A stretch of 59,272 bases of DNA from Verrucomicrobiota bacterium (GTDB lineage: Bacteria > Verrucomicrobiota > Verrucomicrobiia > Limisphaerales > SIBE01). Both the position numbers and the translations under genes were made by a program. Shown piece after piece: positions 45,134-54,088 of this stretch; within the stretch, counting starts at the first letter, position 1; each line of letters starts with the position of its first letter. The stretch lies in the NCBI GenBank assembly GCA_016871535.1, contig VHCZ01000008.1, positions 1 through 59,272 of the forward strand. Reading direction: 5' to 3'. The notes under the pieces are model-generated. The model was not told the origin of the DNA. It did not search any database and worked only from the letters and a program-made list of their open reading frames with translations.

Positions 45134-46450
45134 ATGTTTGATCGTCGCGAACCAATCCTGTTTGGCCTGGCCCTGGCTGGTGTGTCGTCAGCGGGGGTGC
45201 AATTGCAGGCAGCAGACGCCAGCGGTTATCTGCTTTTCAGCAGAGGGCCGCTGCTGGTGCGCCCGCGGCTGTCCGTGTCTGAGGACTTCACGGACAATCT
45301 CTTTTCGCAACCGGATGGCAAAAGTGATCTCATTTCCACGGTCAGTCCGGGTATCAACATCCAGTTTGGTCGGTTGGCCAGGAATTTCGTGACCCTGGAC
45401 TACGGGTTGAGCCAGCACTTTTATTTGGATCGATCGGATCTGAATTCGGGAGAACACAGCTTCAGTCTTCGCAGCCGCATTCAAGGCGACCGCCTCGCTT
45501 TCAGCGGAAGCGACTCGGTCCAATTGCTGTCCAGTCCGATCGGACTCGTGACAGAATACGCGCAGCGATTTGCGGCCACACCGCCAACGCCAGATCCTGG
45601 AGGCGGAGCGGCTCCACCGCCCGTTGGAGGAGAACCGCCGGGTACGGTTCAAGGGCCGGAAGTAATCTCTACCGTCGCGGACCGGAGCGTGGATCGGAAC
45701 AGCTTCTCGGATGGGTATAGCCTTAGCTACGCCATCAGCCCAAAGACCGGGGTCTATTTGCAGGGACAGCATTCGACGACCGACTACGAGCAGGGGATCA
45801 GCCTCTATGATATCAACACGCTTCGAGGGACGGTCGGATTTGGATTTCAGGCATTCCCCAAAGTCGGATTCTTGGGAGAGATGTTCTATGGCCAAACAGC
45901 AACAACTCCAAACTTCCCCGCTCCGAAGAATCCGCACATCGAATCCATCGGCGGTGGCCTTGGCGCGCGGGGCAATTTCACCGAAAAGCTGTCGGGCTCA
46001 GTGCGCGTCGGCTACGAAGCGCGAGAATTCAGTGACAAGACACCGACGCCGAGCTCGCCGGTAGCGGATCTGGCGCTGAGCTATCGAGCAACACAGAAAA
46101 GCGCGATCTCCTTCTCATTTGCCCGGCTGCACGATGTTTCGATTCAGTATGGCAAAGAGTCGTACACGGCCAACGTGGCGACAGTCCAGTGGGACCAGAT
46201 GTTGGGTGCCTCGCACAAATGGCGGACAACGGTAGGCGGACGGTTTGGTATGTTCGACTATGAATCGCCGGACAGCGCAGCCCAACGGCGCTACGATCAG
46301 TATTCAGCGTATTTTCGACTGGCATACCAGATACAACTGTGGTTAAGTGCCAGCCTGGGTTACACCTGGGATAGCATTCGAACGGGCTCGGGTGGTGGGT
46401 CCGATTACGACGTGAACCGCGCTACGATGGGAATTGCCATTGGTTATTAA
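45134..46450 (+). CDS. outer-membrane beta-barrel protein of exopolysaccharide export
   Basis: 438 residues from ATG 45134 (GGAG-N5-ATG), with signal peptide FGLALAGVSSAGVQLQA. The mature part begins SGYLLFSRGPLLVRPRLSVS-EDFTDNLF, followed by alternating barrel strands (LISTVSPGINIQFGRLARNF, LRSRIQGDRLAFSGSDS, SYAISPKTGVYLQGQHST, SVRVGYEARE) and ends YDVNRATMGIAIGY. It resembles the BBP2_2-type barrels (PF10082) found beside Wza/Wzc genes. A proline/glycine loop at ~155-180 (PPTPDPGGGAAPPPVGGEPP) is prominent. The gene is separated by one base from the Wza-like gene, so the two are co-transcribed. TTG 45077 is an alternative longer start. Confidence 0.8.
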   Translation: MFDRREPILFGLALAGVSSAGVQLQAADASGYLLFSRGPLLVRPRLSVSEDFTDNLFSQPDGKSDLISTVSPGINIQFGRLARNFVTLDYGLSQHFYLDRSDLNSGEHSFSLRSRIQGDRLAFSGSDSVQLLSSPIGLVTEYAQRFAATPPTPDPGGGAAPPPVGGEPPGTVQGPEVISTVADRSVDRNSFSDGYSLSYAISPKTGVYLQGQHSTTDYEQGISLYDINTLRGTVGFGFQAFPKVGFLGEMFYGQTATTPNFPAPKNPHIESIGGGLGARGNFTEKLSGSVRVGYEAREFSDKTPTPSSPVADLALSYRATQKSAISFSFARLHDVSIQYGKESYTANVATVQWDQMLGASHKWRTTVGGRFGMFDYESPDSAAQRRYDQYSAYFRLAYQIQLWLSASLGYTWDSIRTGSGGGSDYDVNRATMGIAIGY

Positions 46451-46451
46451 C

Positions 46452-47108
46452 ATGAAAATCGCCATAGCTCGCTTGCAAGGGCTGACTTTATCTTTGCTTC
46501 TGACCTTCTTTGGGACCAGTTGTGCGGGACCGGGACAAGGAGCCGGACGAACGACCGCCTCCGGGGATAGTCTGCCGCCGAACTTGCTCGGGCCAAACCG
46601 AGAGCCGGATGAAGCGGACCGGAAGATTGCCGCAGGCGACACGCTGATAATCGACGTTCTCAACGAGAAGGGGCTTTCCGTGGAACGGCGCGTTGAACAA
46701 GGCGGAACTATCAGCTTCCCGCTGTTGGGGATCGTGCTCGTGGGCAGCAAAACGACGCGTGAGGTTGCGGAGGAACTCACCAGGAGGCTCGGGGAGAGTT
46801 TTCTCATGGATCCGCAAGTGAGCGTTAACGTCAAGGAGTATAGCCTGATGACGGTCAGCGTTCTGGGCGAGGTCGCAGGCAAGACGGGAGCCATCAAACT
46901 CCCTGCGGAACGCCGAATGAACATTTTGGAAGCGATCACCGACGCCGGCGGTTTCGCGCCCAACGGAAATCAAAACAAGATCCAGCTTTATCGCAAAGGC
47001 CGAAAGTCCGAATTCAAGCTGGAACAGCTTCTGAAACTCACTGATCCCTCAAAGATGATTTGGCTCGAGCCTGGGGATGTGATCTACGTGCCCGAACGAA
47101 TGTTTTAA
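46452..47108 (+). CDS. polysaccharide export lipoprotein (Wza-like, Poly_export + SLBB)
   Basis: 218 residues. The lipoprotein signal ends TFFGTSC (~23). The Poly_export domain (~55-135) starts RKIAAGDTLIIDVLNEKGLS and contains VEQGGTISFPLLGIVLVGSK. An SLBB-like domain (~140-215) has VSVLGEVAGKTGAIKLPAER and ends EPGDVIYVPERMF. It would form the outer-membrane exit channel for an exopolysaccharide. It lies between the barrel gene and the Wzc-like gene; the window holds no glycosyltransferase, so synthesis genes are elsewhere. Confidence 0.93.
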   Translation: MKIAIARLQGLTLSLLLTFFGTSCAGPGQGAGRTTASGDSLPPNLLGPNREPDEADRKIAAGDTLIIDVLNEKGLSVERRVEQGGTISFPLLGIVLVGSKTTREVAEELTRRLGESFLMDPQVSVNVKEYSLMTVSVLGEVAGKTGAIKLPAERRMNILEAITDAGGFAPNGNQNKIQLYRKGRKSEFKLEQLLKLTDPSKMIWLEPGDVIYVPERMF

Positions 47109-47115
47109 TCGTGTT

Positions 47116-49275
47116 GTGAATATGGAAAACGACAATTTAGGCCCGTTCAATCAAACGGCTCAGGAAGACACGATCAATCTGCGCCACTACTGGCACGTCA
47201 TCCTGGAGCGGCGCTGGCTGATCATGACGGCGTTCATCTCGGTCTTCGTGCTCAGTTTGATATACTTGTTCAAAGCCACGCCGATCTATCGCGCCACGGC
47301 GCGTCTTCAAATCGACCCCGAAGCCGAAAACATTCTCCGGGTTGAAGGAATTGCTATGGCGCGGCAGGAGCAGGATTATCTCCAGACTCAGTACAAGAAC
47401 CTGCTCAGCCGGACCTTGCTTCGGTCGGTGTTCAATCAACTCAACTTGAAGGATGACGAACGTTACGCTCGGGCGTTGGATCCCGTGACTGCTCTGGTGG
47501 GTGACCTTCAGGTTGCGCCCATTCGGCTGAGCCGATTAGTGGACATCAGCGCCGAGCATCCAGACCCCAGGCAGGCTGCCCGGATTGTCAACAGTTGGTC
47601 CACGAATTTCATGCGGCGCAACCTCGATCAAAAAATCACCAATTCACTGGATGTGGTCCAGCGGTTGAAGGACGAGATCACAAAACAACGCCACGATCTC
47701 GAGGCGGCCGAAAAGCTCGTCCAGGAGTACAGTCGAACCAACAAAGTTGTTTCGTTCGACGAGGGCGAGAACATCATTCTCCAGGCGCTAAAGCAGTACA
47801 CCGACTTGCACGCCAAGGCCACGGCAGAATCTGATGCCGCCCAGAAGGTTGTGGAGGAGGTGGATCGATTCATTAAACAAGGGGTCCCGATCGAGGCGCT
47901 GCCCCAGGTGGCGGACAATGCCCCAATCCAGGAACTGAAAAAGGAGTTGGCGCTGGCCAGAGCCGAGTTTGATGCCCTCAAGAAGCGCTATCTCGGCGGA
48001 ATGGTGGAGTATCGGCAAGCTGAGGAGAAGGCTCATTCGCTCCAGTCCTCCTTGACCCAACAGGCTGCAACCCTCCTCGAAGCTCTCCGTCATCGAGCTC
48101 AGATAGCCCAGGCCCATAAGGAAACCGTCGCGAGCCTGCTTGATCAGCAATCCGGCGAGCAGCAAAAGCTCAAAGCACTTCGCGTGCAATACGACATTCT
48201 GAAACGCGAGTCCGGGGAAAAGGAGCAGCTCTACAAAGCGGTGCTGGCGAAGATTAACGAGATGGAACTGACGGCCCGGAACAAGATCAATAACATCAAT
48301 GTCGTTTATGATGCGGACGTGCCGCTCAAGCACGTCAAGCCGCGCACGCTCTTGACTATCTTCCTTGGCATCATTGGCGGGCTGGGTGTTGCTTTGGGCT
48401 TGGCCTTTTTTGTCAATTATCTCGACGACTCCATCAAGAGCCAGGATGACGTCGAAACTTATCTTCGTCTGCCCTTCCTGGGCTACGTTCCGAACATCAA
48501 AACCAACAGCGTCGTCGAACGCGACCTCCAGGCGCACTCGCATCCTCAGTCAAACGCCGCAGAGGGATTCCGCACCATTCGCGCGACTATCTCCCTCACC
48601 CACAAACCCGATCAGTTCCGAACCGTCGCGATTACGAGCACGATTCCGTCCGAAGGCAAATCGCTCGTGGCATCCAATCTCGCGATCGTGACGGCGCAGA
48701 CCGGGCTGAAAACGCTGCTCGTCGACGCCGACTTGCGGCGCCCTTCCGTCCACAAGGCCTATCGCCTCCATAGCCCGATGGGCTTGTCCTCTTACCTGAT
48801 GGATGAAGTCAGCCAAATCGAGCCCATCATTCACAAAACCGAAGTGCCCAACCTGGATGTCATCTGCTGCGGTTCAGTGCCGTCGAATCCTTCGGAGTTG
48901 ATCGGGTCAAAACGGATGATTGAGTTTCTGGACGCGGTGCGTGGAAAGTATGATCGGATCCTGCTGGATTGCCCGCCGATCTCCGCCGTCAGCGACCCGT
49001 TGATCATTGCCGCCATGTCCGACGGCGTTTTGTTCGTGACGAAGTTCAACAAGATTCGCCGCGAGCACGCGCGGAAGTCGATCCAACGGGTTCAGAACGC
49101 CGGCATCCACATCGTCGGCGTGGTCTTGAACGACATTGATTTCGAGGGGAAGGATTCTTACTACTACTCCTACTACTATTATCAAAACCGCTATTATTCC
49201 AGCCATTATCGGTCCGCGGGCGAGCGCGCCAAAGGGAAATCATCCGACACCGGAAAGAGCGCGGAGCGAAACTGA
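47116..49275 (+). CDS. polysaccharide co-polymerase fused to BY-kinase (Wzc-like)
   Basis: 719 residues. A Wzz domain starts NLRHYWHVILERRWLIMTAF, with a first membrane helix at ~35-55. A long coiled-coil periplasmic part (~170-400) precedes a second helix at ~418-440 (LTIFLGIIGGLGVALGLAFF). The tyrosine-kinase domain has Walker A SEGKS (~512-516, STIPSEGKSLVASNL), Walker A' LLVDADLRRPSVHK (~535) and Walker B RILLDCPPIS (~617). The C-terminal tyrosine cluster DSYYYSYYYYQNRYYSSHYR (~680-700) is the autophosphorylation tail. It regulates chain length and export. GTG 47116 and ATG 47122 are both possible starts. Confidence 0.95.
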   Translation: MNMENDNLGPFNQTAQEDTINLRHYWHVILERRWLIMTAFISVFVLSLIYLFKATPIYRATARLQIDPEAENILRVEGIAMARQEQDYLQTQYKNLLSRTLLRSVFNQLNLKDDERYARALDPVTALVGDLQVAPIRLSRLVDISAEHPDPRQAARIVNSWSTNFMRRNLDQKITNSLDVVQRLKDEITKQRHDLEAAEKLVQEYSRTNKVVSFDEGENIILQALKQYTDLHAKATAESDAAQKVVEEVDRFIKQGVPIEALPQVADNAPIQELKKELALARAEFDALKKRYLGGMVEYRQAEEKAHSLQSSLTQQAATLLEALRHRAQIAQAHKETVASLLDQQSGEQQKLKALRVQYDILKRESGEKEQLYKAVLAKINEMELTARNKINNINVVYDADVPLKHVKPRTLLTIFLGIIGGLGVALGLAFFVNYLDDSIKSQDDVETYLRLPFLGYVPNIKTNSVVERDLQAHSHPQSNAAEGFRTIRATISLTHKPDQFRTVAITSTIPSEGKSLVASNLAIVTAQTGLKTLLVDADLRRPSVHKAYRLHSPMGLSSYLMDEVSQIEPIIHKTEVPNLDVICCGSVPSNPSELIGSKRMIEFLDAVRGKYDRILLDCPPISAVSDPLIIAAMSDGVLFVTKFNKIRREHARKSIQRVQNAGIHIVGVVLNDIDFEGKDSYYYSYYYYQNRYYSSHYRSAGERAKGKSSDTGKSAERN

Positions 49276-49288
49276 GAAATGACGCGGC

Positions 49289-50158
49289 TCAGAGGTATTT
49301 CGCGAGCAGGACCCGCAGTTGTTTCGCCGTCTTTGCGGGCCAAAGTTTGCGGTCCGTGAGGATCGCGTTCTTGAGAGCGTGATGGCAGGAGCAATCTGGT
49401 GACGCCGGAATCGTCGGGAGGACGGTGACGATGATGTTCTTGGCCAGGGCGGCATTTTTCTGGAGGTTGGCCACGACCATTTCCACCGTGACGTGCTCTT
49501 CGTCCGTCTTCCAACAATCGTAATCCGTGACCATCGCCAGGGTGGCATAGGCGATTTCGGCTTCACGAGCGCATTTGGCTTCTCCCAAATTCGTCATGCC
49601 AATGACCGAGTAACCGGCGCGGCGATTCGTGAGTGATTCGGCGCGCGTGCTGAAGGCGGGGCCTTCCATATTCACGTAAACGCCGCCGTCGTGCGCTCGA
49701 ACGCCGGCCTGGCGGCACGCTCTGAGGAGCAACCGGCGCAGTTCTTCGCAAATCGGATCCGCAAACGCGATGTGCGCCACAATTCCCCGTCCGAAAAACG
49801 TGTGGTCGGCGGATCGCTTGGTCCGGTCCAGGAATTGATCCGGAAGCACGATGTCACAAGGCTTGAGGCGCGCCTGCAACGAGCCGACCGCGCTGACGCT
49901 GATAATCCAGGCCACATCCAGGCTTTTCAGGGCCCAGATATTCGCGCGGTGATTCAGTTCACTGGGAAGAATTCTATGGCCTCGTCCGTGCCGAGGCAGG
50001 AACACTACGCTGCGTCCGGCGAGTTCCCCGGTCAGCAGGCGATCCGAAGGCGGTCCGAAAGGCGTTTTGGTCGTGACCCACTTCTGCCGGCTCAGGCCCT
50101 CAATATGGTAAAGACCGCTGCCGCCGATGATGCCAATGCGATTATTTCCTTTGCGCAT
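49289..50158 (-). CDS. mtnP: S-methyl-5'-thioadenosine phosphorylase
   Basis: 289 residues. PNP/MTAP fold: RIGIIGGSGLYHIEGLS (~7-23), LPRHGRGHRILPSELNHRAN, phosphate-binding SAVGSLQARLKP and NMEGPAFSTRAES. The specificity loop TDYDCWK (~220) is that of MTA phosphorylase; purine nucleoside phosphorylases have asparagine there. It cleaves MTA to adenine and methylthioribose-1-phosphate in methionine salvage. The start ATG 50158 overlaps the end of the cytochrome gene by 17 bp, suggesting co-transcription with the bc complex without an obvious functional link. It converges with the Wzc-like gene 13 bp away. Confidence 0.94.
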   Translation of the reverse strand: MRKGNNRIGIIGGSGLYHIEGLSRQKWVTTKTPFGPPSDRLLTGELAGRSVVFLPRHGRGHRILPSELNHRANIWALKSLDVAWIISVSAVGSLQARLKPCDIVLPDQFLDRTKRSADHTFFGRGIVAHIAFADPICEELRRLLLRACRQAGVRAHDGGVYVNMEGPAFSTRAESLTNRRAGYSVIGMTNLGEAKCAREAEIAYATLAMVTDYDCWKTDEEHVTVEMVVANLQKNAALAKNIIVTVLPTIPASPDCSCHHALKNAILTDRKLWPAKTAKQLRVLLAKYL

Positions 50159-52043
50159 TTGAATTGGTTCCGGGTTTCGGAGTTCGACTTTCGTTCGTGG
50201 AGTTTTGTTGCGAGAAGCTGGCTTGCCGCGCACTGGATTCAGATTCCCGCAGCTCGTACCAATCGCCCCGGAGCCAATCGGCCAGCAAACCAATCGCGTG
50301 CGGGTCCAGGCGGTCCTTGCCAAACGCGGGCATCCGGTCGTTGCGTTTGCCGTAGAATCGCTCGTGCCCCGGATCGCTGATGAACTCAATCAGCCAGTCG
50401 CGCGAACCGTAACCGGTCAACTCTGGGCCCGTGGGATCCTCGCCTTGATCATGAAACCGGTGGCATTCGGTGCAGCGCATGTCTTCGCCGGCCATCAGCT
50501 TGCGGCCCTCGTTGATCGCAGCCGCGTCTTGCTCGTCTGCGGCCCGCTGCGCTTTCAGGTCGGCCTCGGCCGAAAGGGTCAGGATCACCTTCCGCAGTTT
50601 CTCCTTTTCTTCGACGGAAAACCTGGCGACGTCACGCAAGACATACCGCACCATCCTGCCATCCTTTAACTTAGTGCCGCCATAATAATGAAGGCTGACG
50701 ATACGCGCGGGGTCCATCAACCCCGTTAGCCAATCCCGTCCGGCAAAACCTTTCAAGTCGGACGCAGTCTGCTCCTCTTGGAGTGGGATCCCCGTGCCGT
50801 CATGGCCGTCATAGCGGTGGCAACTGGCACAATGCTTGGAGAAGAGTTTCGGCCCCTGTGTTTTTGGATCGTCGCGCAAGAGATTGACGGCGCCGGTTGG
50901 CGGGATGCCCGCGGGCGCCTGGGCCAATTCGCGGACGCGTTCCGCGTTTCGTCGAGCCTCCTGAACGGCGACTTGATACGCGGGATCGCGCTCGTCCTGA
51001 GTCATGGCGAGATAAGTCAGCAGCGCCACACCCGCGAGCAACGAGATCGACAAGCCCACATTAAAGACGTGACCCAGGTGCCATCGCCCGATGATCGGCA
51101 TCAAGAAAATGATGCTCATGATCAGGCCGGGAATGACCACCGCTCCCCACACTTCGTAGCCGCCCGGGAAGAATTTCAAAAACTCGAACAAGAACAGGAA
51201 ATACCATTCGGGTCGCGCGGCCGAATAGGTCTCGGAAGGATCGGCCGGCGCCGCGAGTTCGGCGCCCAAATGTTCACCCGTGTTGAATAGCCAGGGCCTG
51301 AGCACCAGGAACAATATCGTGGCCATGACAGCCAGGCAGGCCACGGCGTCTTTGAGCACCTGGTCCGGCCAGAAGTATTCGTCCGGTTTCCTTTTGGGAT
51401 CTTTGGCCGTGATGCCATGGCGTCGGAACAAAAAAATGTGCCAGACCAGCAACACGATGACTGTGGCGGGCAGCACACCGGCGTGAAGCGCAAAGAAACG
51501 CGTCAGCGTGTGATGTCCGTAGTCCGATCCCCCGATGATGAGTTTCTGGAGGGTCGGTCCAACAACCGGGACGATCGCAGCGATGTTGGTGGCGACCTTT
51601 GTGGCCCAGTATCCCTTCTGGTCCCAGGGCAACAGGTATCCGGTCAGCGAGAGCGCCAGCACGAGAAGCAACAGCCCGATCCCAAACCAGAAATTGAATT
51701 CTCGCGGCGCGCGGTACGCCCCGTCGATCACGACCTGCATCAGGTGCAGCACCAACAGCACGTTCATCACCGAAGCCGTGAAATGATGAATGCCACGCAG
51801 CAACCAGCCTCCGGTCATCTCATATTGGATGAAATAGACGCTCTCCCAGGCCGTCTGCGAACTGGGGCTGTAGGCCATCCAGAGAAACAGGCCCGTGACA
51901 AATTGAATCGTGAGCGTGAAAACCAGCGTGCTGCCCCAGACATAACGCCAACGCGCGCCGCCGGGAATGTTCTCGTAGAGACTGTAGCGAACGATCCGGC
52001 GGTAACCCGTTCGTTGATCCAGCCAGTCGAGAAGCGCTTTCAT
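50142..52043 (-). CDS. cytochrome b fused to two c-type cytochrome domains
   Basis: 633 residues. The N-terminal half is a b-type cytochrome of the bc1/b6f kind. Heme ligand candidates are H86/H87 and H100 in the second helix, and H187 and H202 in the fourth, with the quinol-site PEWY at 278-281 (ARPEWYFLFLFEFLKFFPGG). Membrane helices continue to ~346. Two CxxCH heme-c sites follow: CASCH (405-409) and CTECH (524-528), in domains of about 110 residues each. The ATG at 52043 overlaps the Rieske stop (ATGA). The fusion supplies a cytochrome b and a di-heme cytochrome c in one polypeptide, so electrons from quinol pass through Rieske to the attached c hemes. A separate cytochrome c1 gene is not present. 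Confidence 0.93.
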   Translation of the reverse strand: MKALLDWLDQRTGYRRIVRYSLYENIPGGARWRYVWGSTLVFTLTIQFVTGLFLWMAYSPSSQTAWESVYFIQYEMTGGWLLRGIHHFTASVMNVLLVLHLMQVVIDGAYRAPREFNFWFGIGLLLLVLALSLTGYLLPWDQKGYWATKVATNIAAIVPVVGPTLQKLIIGGSDYGHHTLTRFFALHAGVLPATVIVLLVWHIFLFRRHGITAKDPKRKPDEYFWPDQVLKDAVACLAVMATILFLVLRPWLFNTGEHLGAELAAPADPSETYSAARPEWYFLFLFEFLKFFPGGYEVWGAVVIPGLIMSIIFLMPIIGRWHLGHVFNVGLSISLLAGVALLTYLAMTQDERDPAYQVAVQEARRNAERVRELAQAPAGIPPTGAVNLLRDDPKTQGPKLFSKHCASCHRYDGHDGTGIPLQEEQTASDLKGFAGRDWLTGLMDPARIVSLHYYGGTKLKDGRMVRYVLRDVARFSVEEKEKLRKVILTLSAEADLKAQRAADEQDAAAINEGRKLMAGEDMRCTECHRFHDQGEDPTGPELTGYGSRDWLIEFISDPGHERFYGKRNDRMPAFGKDRLDPHAIGLLADWLRGDWYELRESESSARQASFSQQNSTNESRTPKPGTNSNAQRK

Positions 52044-52588
52044 GCCACCGGAATCTTCTGCCCGTGGCCGGCGACGAAGTTCTGGAACTTCACCCAGATT
52101 TCCGATTGGTTGCGAATTTCGACCTCCAACGCGTCCAGCGCGCGCGGGCTGGGGCTCTTGCGATCCGCAATCGTTCCATCCAGCCCAAACCGGCTGTTGT
52201 GGCAGGGACAGGTAAAAGCCTTCTGAGCCGAACTGTATTCCACGAAACACCCCGCGTGCGGACACACCACATTCAGAGCAATGACCTCGTTGGCTTCAGT
52301 CTTGCGAAGATAAACCGCGCCGATCGGCACGCGCGGAGATTTGTTCCAGGCGTCCGTGCGGTCCGCGACCACAGAAAACTGCCGGGGCGTCCCATCGGAC
52401 GGCAGCGAGTCGATCGACGCGACGTGGATAAATTCCCTGCGCAGGCCCTGGCGTTGCAGCGGATCCAAGAACACCGTCAGGGCGGCGCCCGTCGGAATCG
52501 CGCCCGCCAAGCCGCCGATCACGATGGATCCGGCTTTCTTGACGAAATCCCGCCGCGCGGGTTCAGGAGGTCGCTCTGAGTTTTCCAT
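52040..52588 (-). CDS. Rieske iron-sulfur protein of the bc complex
   Basis: 182 residues from ATG 52588. Tat-type signal-anchor (PARRDFVKKAGSIVIGGLAG, ~9-28), then the Rieske fold with cluster ligands CPHAGC (109-114) and CPCHNSRF (127-134), and the disulfide cysteines in place. It carries electrons from quinol to the cytochrome c domains. Overlaps the cytochrome b-c gene by 4 bp. A longer frame to 52741 has no similarity and would run into the divergent gene. Confidence 0.95.
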   Translation of the reverse strand: MENSERPPEPARRDFVKKAGSIVIGGLAGAIPTGAALTVFLDPLQRQGLRREFIHVASIDSLPSDGTPRQFSVVADRTDAWNKSPRVPIGAVYLRKTEANEVIALNVVCPHAGCFVEYSSAQKAFTCPCHNSRFGLDGTIADRKSPSPRALDALEVEIRNQSEIWVKFQNFVAGHGQKIPVA

Positions 52589-52704
52589 ACGCTCGACGGG
52601 GCATACCAATACCTGAGGAGACTCGACAAAGGCAATTCGCAAACCTTCGCAAAACCGAAATTCTGCGTTTCCTTTCGACCCGTTGAGTGTAGGTATTGGT
52701 CGGA
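52589..52704. promoter_or_regulatory. divergent promoter region, Rieske and NifS-like genes
   Basis: 116 bp that must carry both promoters. A repeated GTATTGGT/GGTATTGGTATG-like word occurs at each end (CATACCAATACC near 52598-52611, GTAGGTATTGGTCGG near 52689-52703). It forms an inverted pair that could be a shared operator. Confidence 0.35.
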
Positions 52705-53895
52705 ATGCAAATGCGCCGGATTTTTTTGGATCATCAGTCATCGACCCCGGTGCTTCCGGAAGTGTTCGAGGCGATGAAGCCTTGCTTCACGGAAGCTTTT
52801 GGGAATCCGTCGTCGCTGCACCAACTCGGCCTCCAGGCACGGGATGCGCTGGCCAAGGCGCGGGCGCAAGTTGCGGCGTTGATCAATGCCGAGTCGCCTG
52901 ACGATATCCTTTTCACTTCCGGCGGAACGGAAGCGGCCAACCTCGCCGTCAAAGGCGCCGCCTATGCCAGTCAACGGCGCGGCACGCATGTCGTCCTGAC
53001 CGAGGTCGAACACCCGGCGGTGGTGAACTCCGTGGAATTTCTGGAAAAACAAGGTTTCACTTGCAGCCGGGTGAAAGTGGACCGGGAAGGCCGCGTGCAT
53101 CCGGCGGACATTCAAGCGGCGCTGACCGATCAGACCATTTTGATCTGCTTTCAATTGGCCAATCACGACATCGGCACGATTCAGCCGATCCGCGAGATCG
53201 GGCAGATCGCCACGGAGCGCGGAATCCCCTTGTTCGTCGATGCCGTGGCGAGCGCAGGGTGGCTGACCATTGATGTGCAAGTGATGGGGATTGGTTTGCT
53301 CTCGCTGACACCGCATCGTTTTTACGGGCCGAAAGGCGTGGGCGTCCTTTATCGAAATCGCCAAACGCGGCTCGCGGGGATCATTCATGGTGGAATGCAG
53401 GAGGGCGGGCGCAGGGCGGGGACGGAGAATGTCCCCGCAATCGTAGGAGCCGGAGCCGCGGCGGAAATTGCGGCTCGTGAGATGCCTCGACGCATCGCAC
53501 ACACGACGGAGCTTCAAAAGCGGCTTTGGTCGGGCATTCGCACCCGGATTCCGCACGTGACGCTGAACGGACCTGAACCTGGACCACTCAGAATCAGCAC
53601 GAATCTGAATGTCAGTTTCGAGTTTCTCGAAGGCGAGGCGATCCTGCTGCGGTTGGACATGCTTGGAATCGCCGTGGCCAGCGGCACGAGTTGCATGAGC
53701 AAATCCCTGAAAATCTCGCCGGTGCTGGCGGCAATTGGGCTGGAGCACAGCCTGGCGCAAGGGAGCATCATCTTCAGTCTCGGCCAAGGCAATACTACCG
53801 ACGAGATCGATCAAGTTATCGAGACCTGTGCGTCGGCGGTCGCGAAGCTTCGGGAGATGTCGCCAAGGTGGGAAGAGCGCCGCCGGGGTCCTTGA
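52705..53895 (+). CDS. NifS/IscS-like protein with arginine replacing the PLP lysine
   Basis: 396 residues, clearly of the class V aminotransferase / cysteine desulfurase fold: FLDHQSSTPVLPEVFEAM, FTSGGTEAANLAVKGAA, EVEHPAVVNSVEFLE (PLP-stacking H103), FVDAVASAGWLTIDVQVMG (D179) and the cysteine loop SGTSCMSKSLKISPVLAAIG (C330). At the place of the Schiff-base lysine (normally S..HKxYGPKG) it reads LTPHRFYGPKG, with Arg205. Also altered are the NNE of the PLP pocket (LANHDIGTIQP) and the R of the C-terminal SIRFSLG (here SIIFSLG). The gene looks under selection (no frame damage), so it may be a catalytically altered or non-PLP paralogue, not a decayed desulfurase. It ends directly at element D. 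Confidence 0.88.
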   Translation: MQMRRIFLDHQSSTPVLPEVFEAMKPCFTEAFGNPSSLHQLGLQARDALAKARAQVAALINAESPDDILFTSGGTEAANLAVKGAAYASQRRGTHVVLTEVEHPAVVNSVEFLEKQGFTCSRVKVDREGRVHPADIQAALTDQTILICFQLANHDIGTIQPIREIGQIATERGIPLFVDAVASAGWLTIDVQVMGIGLLSLTPHRFYGPKGVGVLYRNRQTRLAGIIHGGMQEGGRRAGTENVPAIVGAGAAAEIAAREMPRRIAHTTELQKRLWSGIRTRIPHVTLNGPEPGPLRISTNLNVSFEFLEGEAILLRLDMLGIAVASGTSCMSKSLKISPVLAAIGLEHSLAQGSIIFSLGQGNTTDEIDQVIETCASAVAKLREMSPRWEERRRGP

Positions 53896-54037
53896 GAGCG
53901 TGTTTTGAAAATGGGTGGAACGGGCTACCAGCCCATTTTCGGCGGCAACTTGCCGCCGAACATTGCGGCAGGCTGGTAGCCTGCCGCAACAGGCCAGTGA
54001 CCTGTTCCACCCAAAAGGCATTTTCAAAACGCGCTCT
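53895..54037. repeat. palindromic element, family D copy 2 (143 bp)
   Basis: Ends AGAGCGTGTTTTGAAAATG and CATTTTCAAAACGCGCTCT. Internal hairpins have the same three-base-loop plan as copy 1, with changed, still paired stems (GCGGCAGGCT-GGT-AGCCTGCCGC). It begins at the last base of the preceding gene's stop codon. Confidence 0.92.
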
Positions 54038-54088
54038 GAGCGTCACAGTCTTGCCAAGCGATTGCGCTCCTGACTCAATGGCGCCGAC

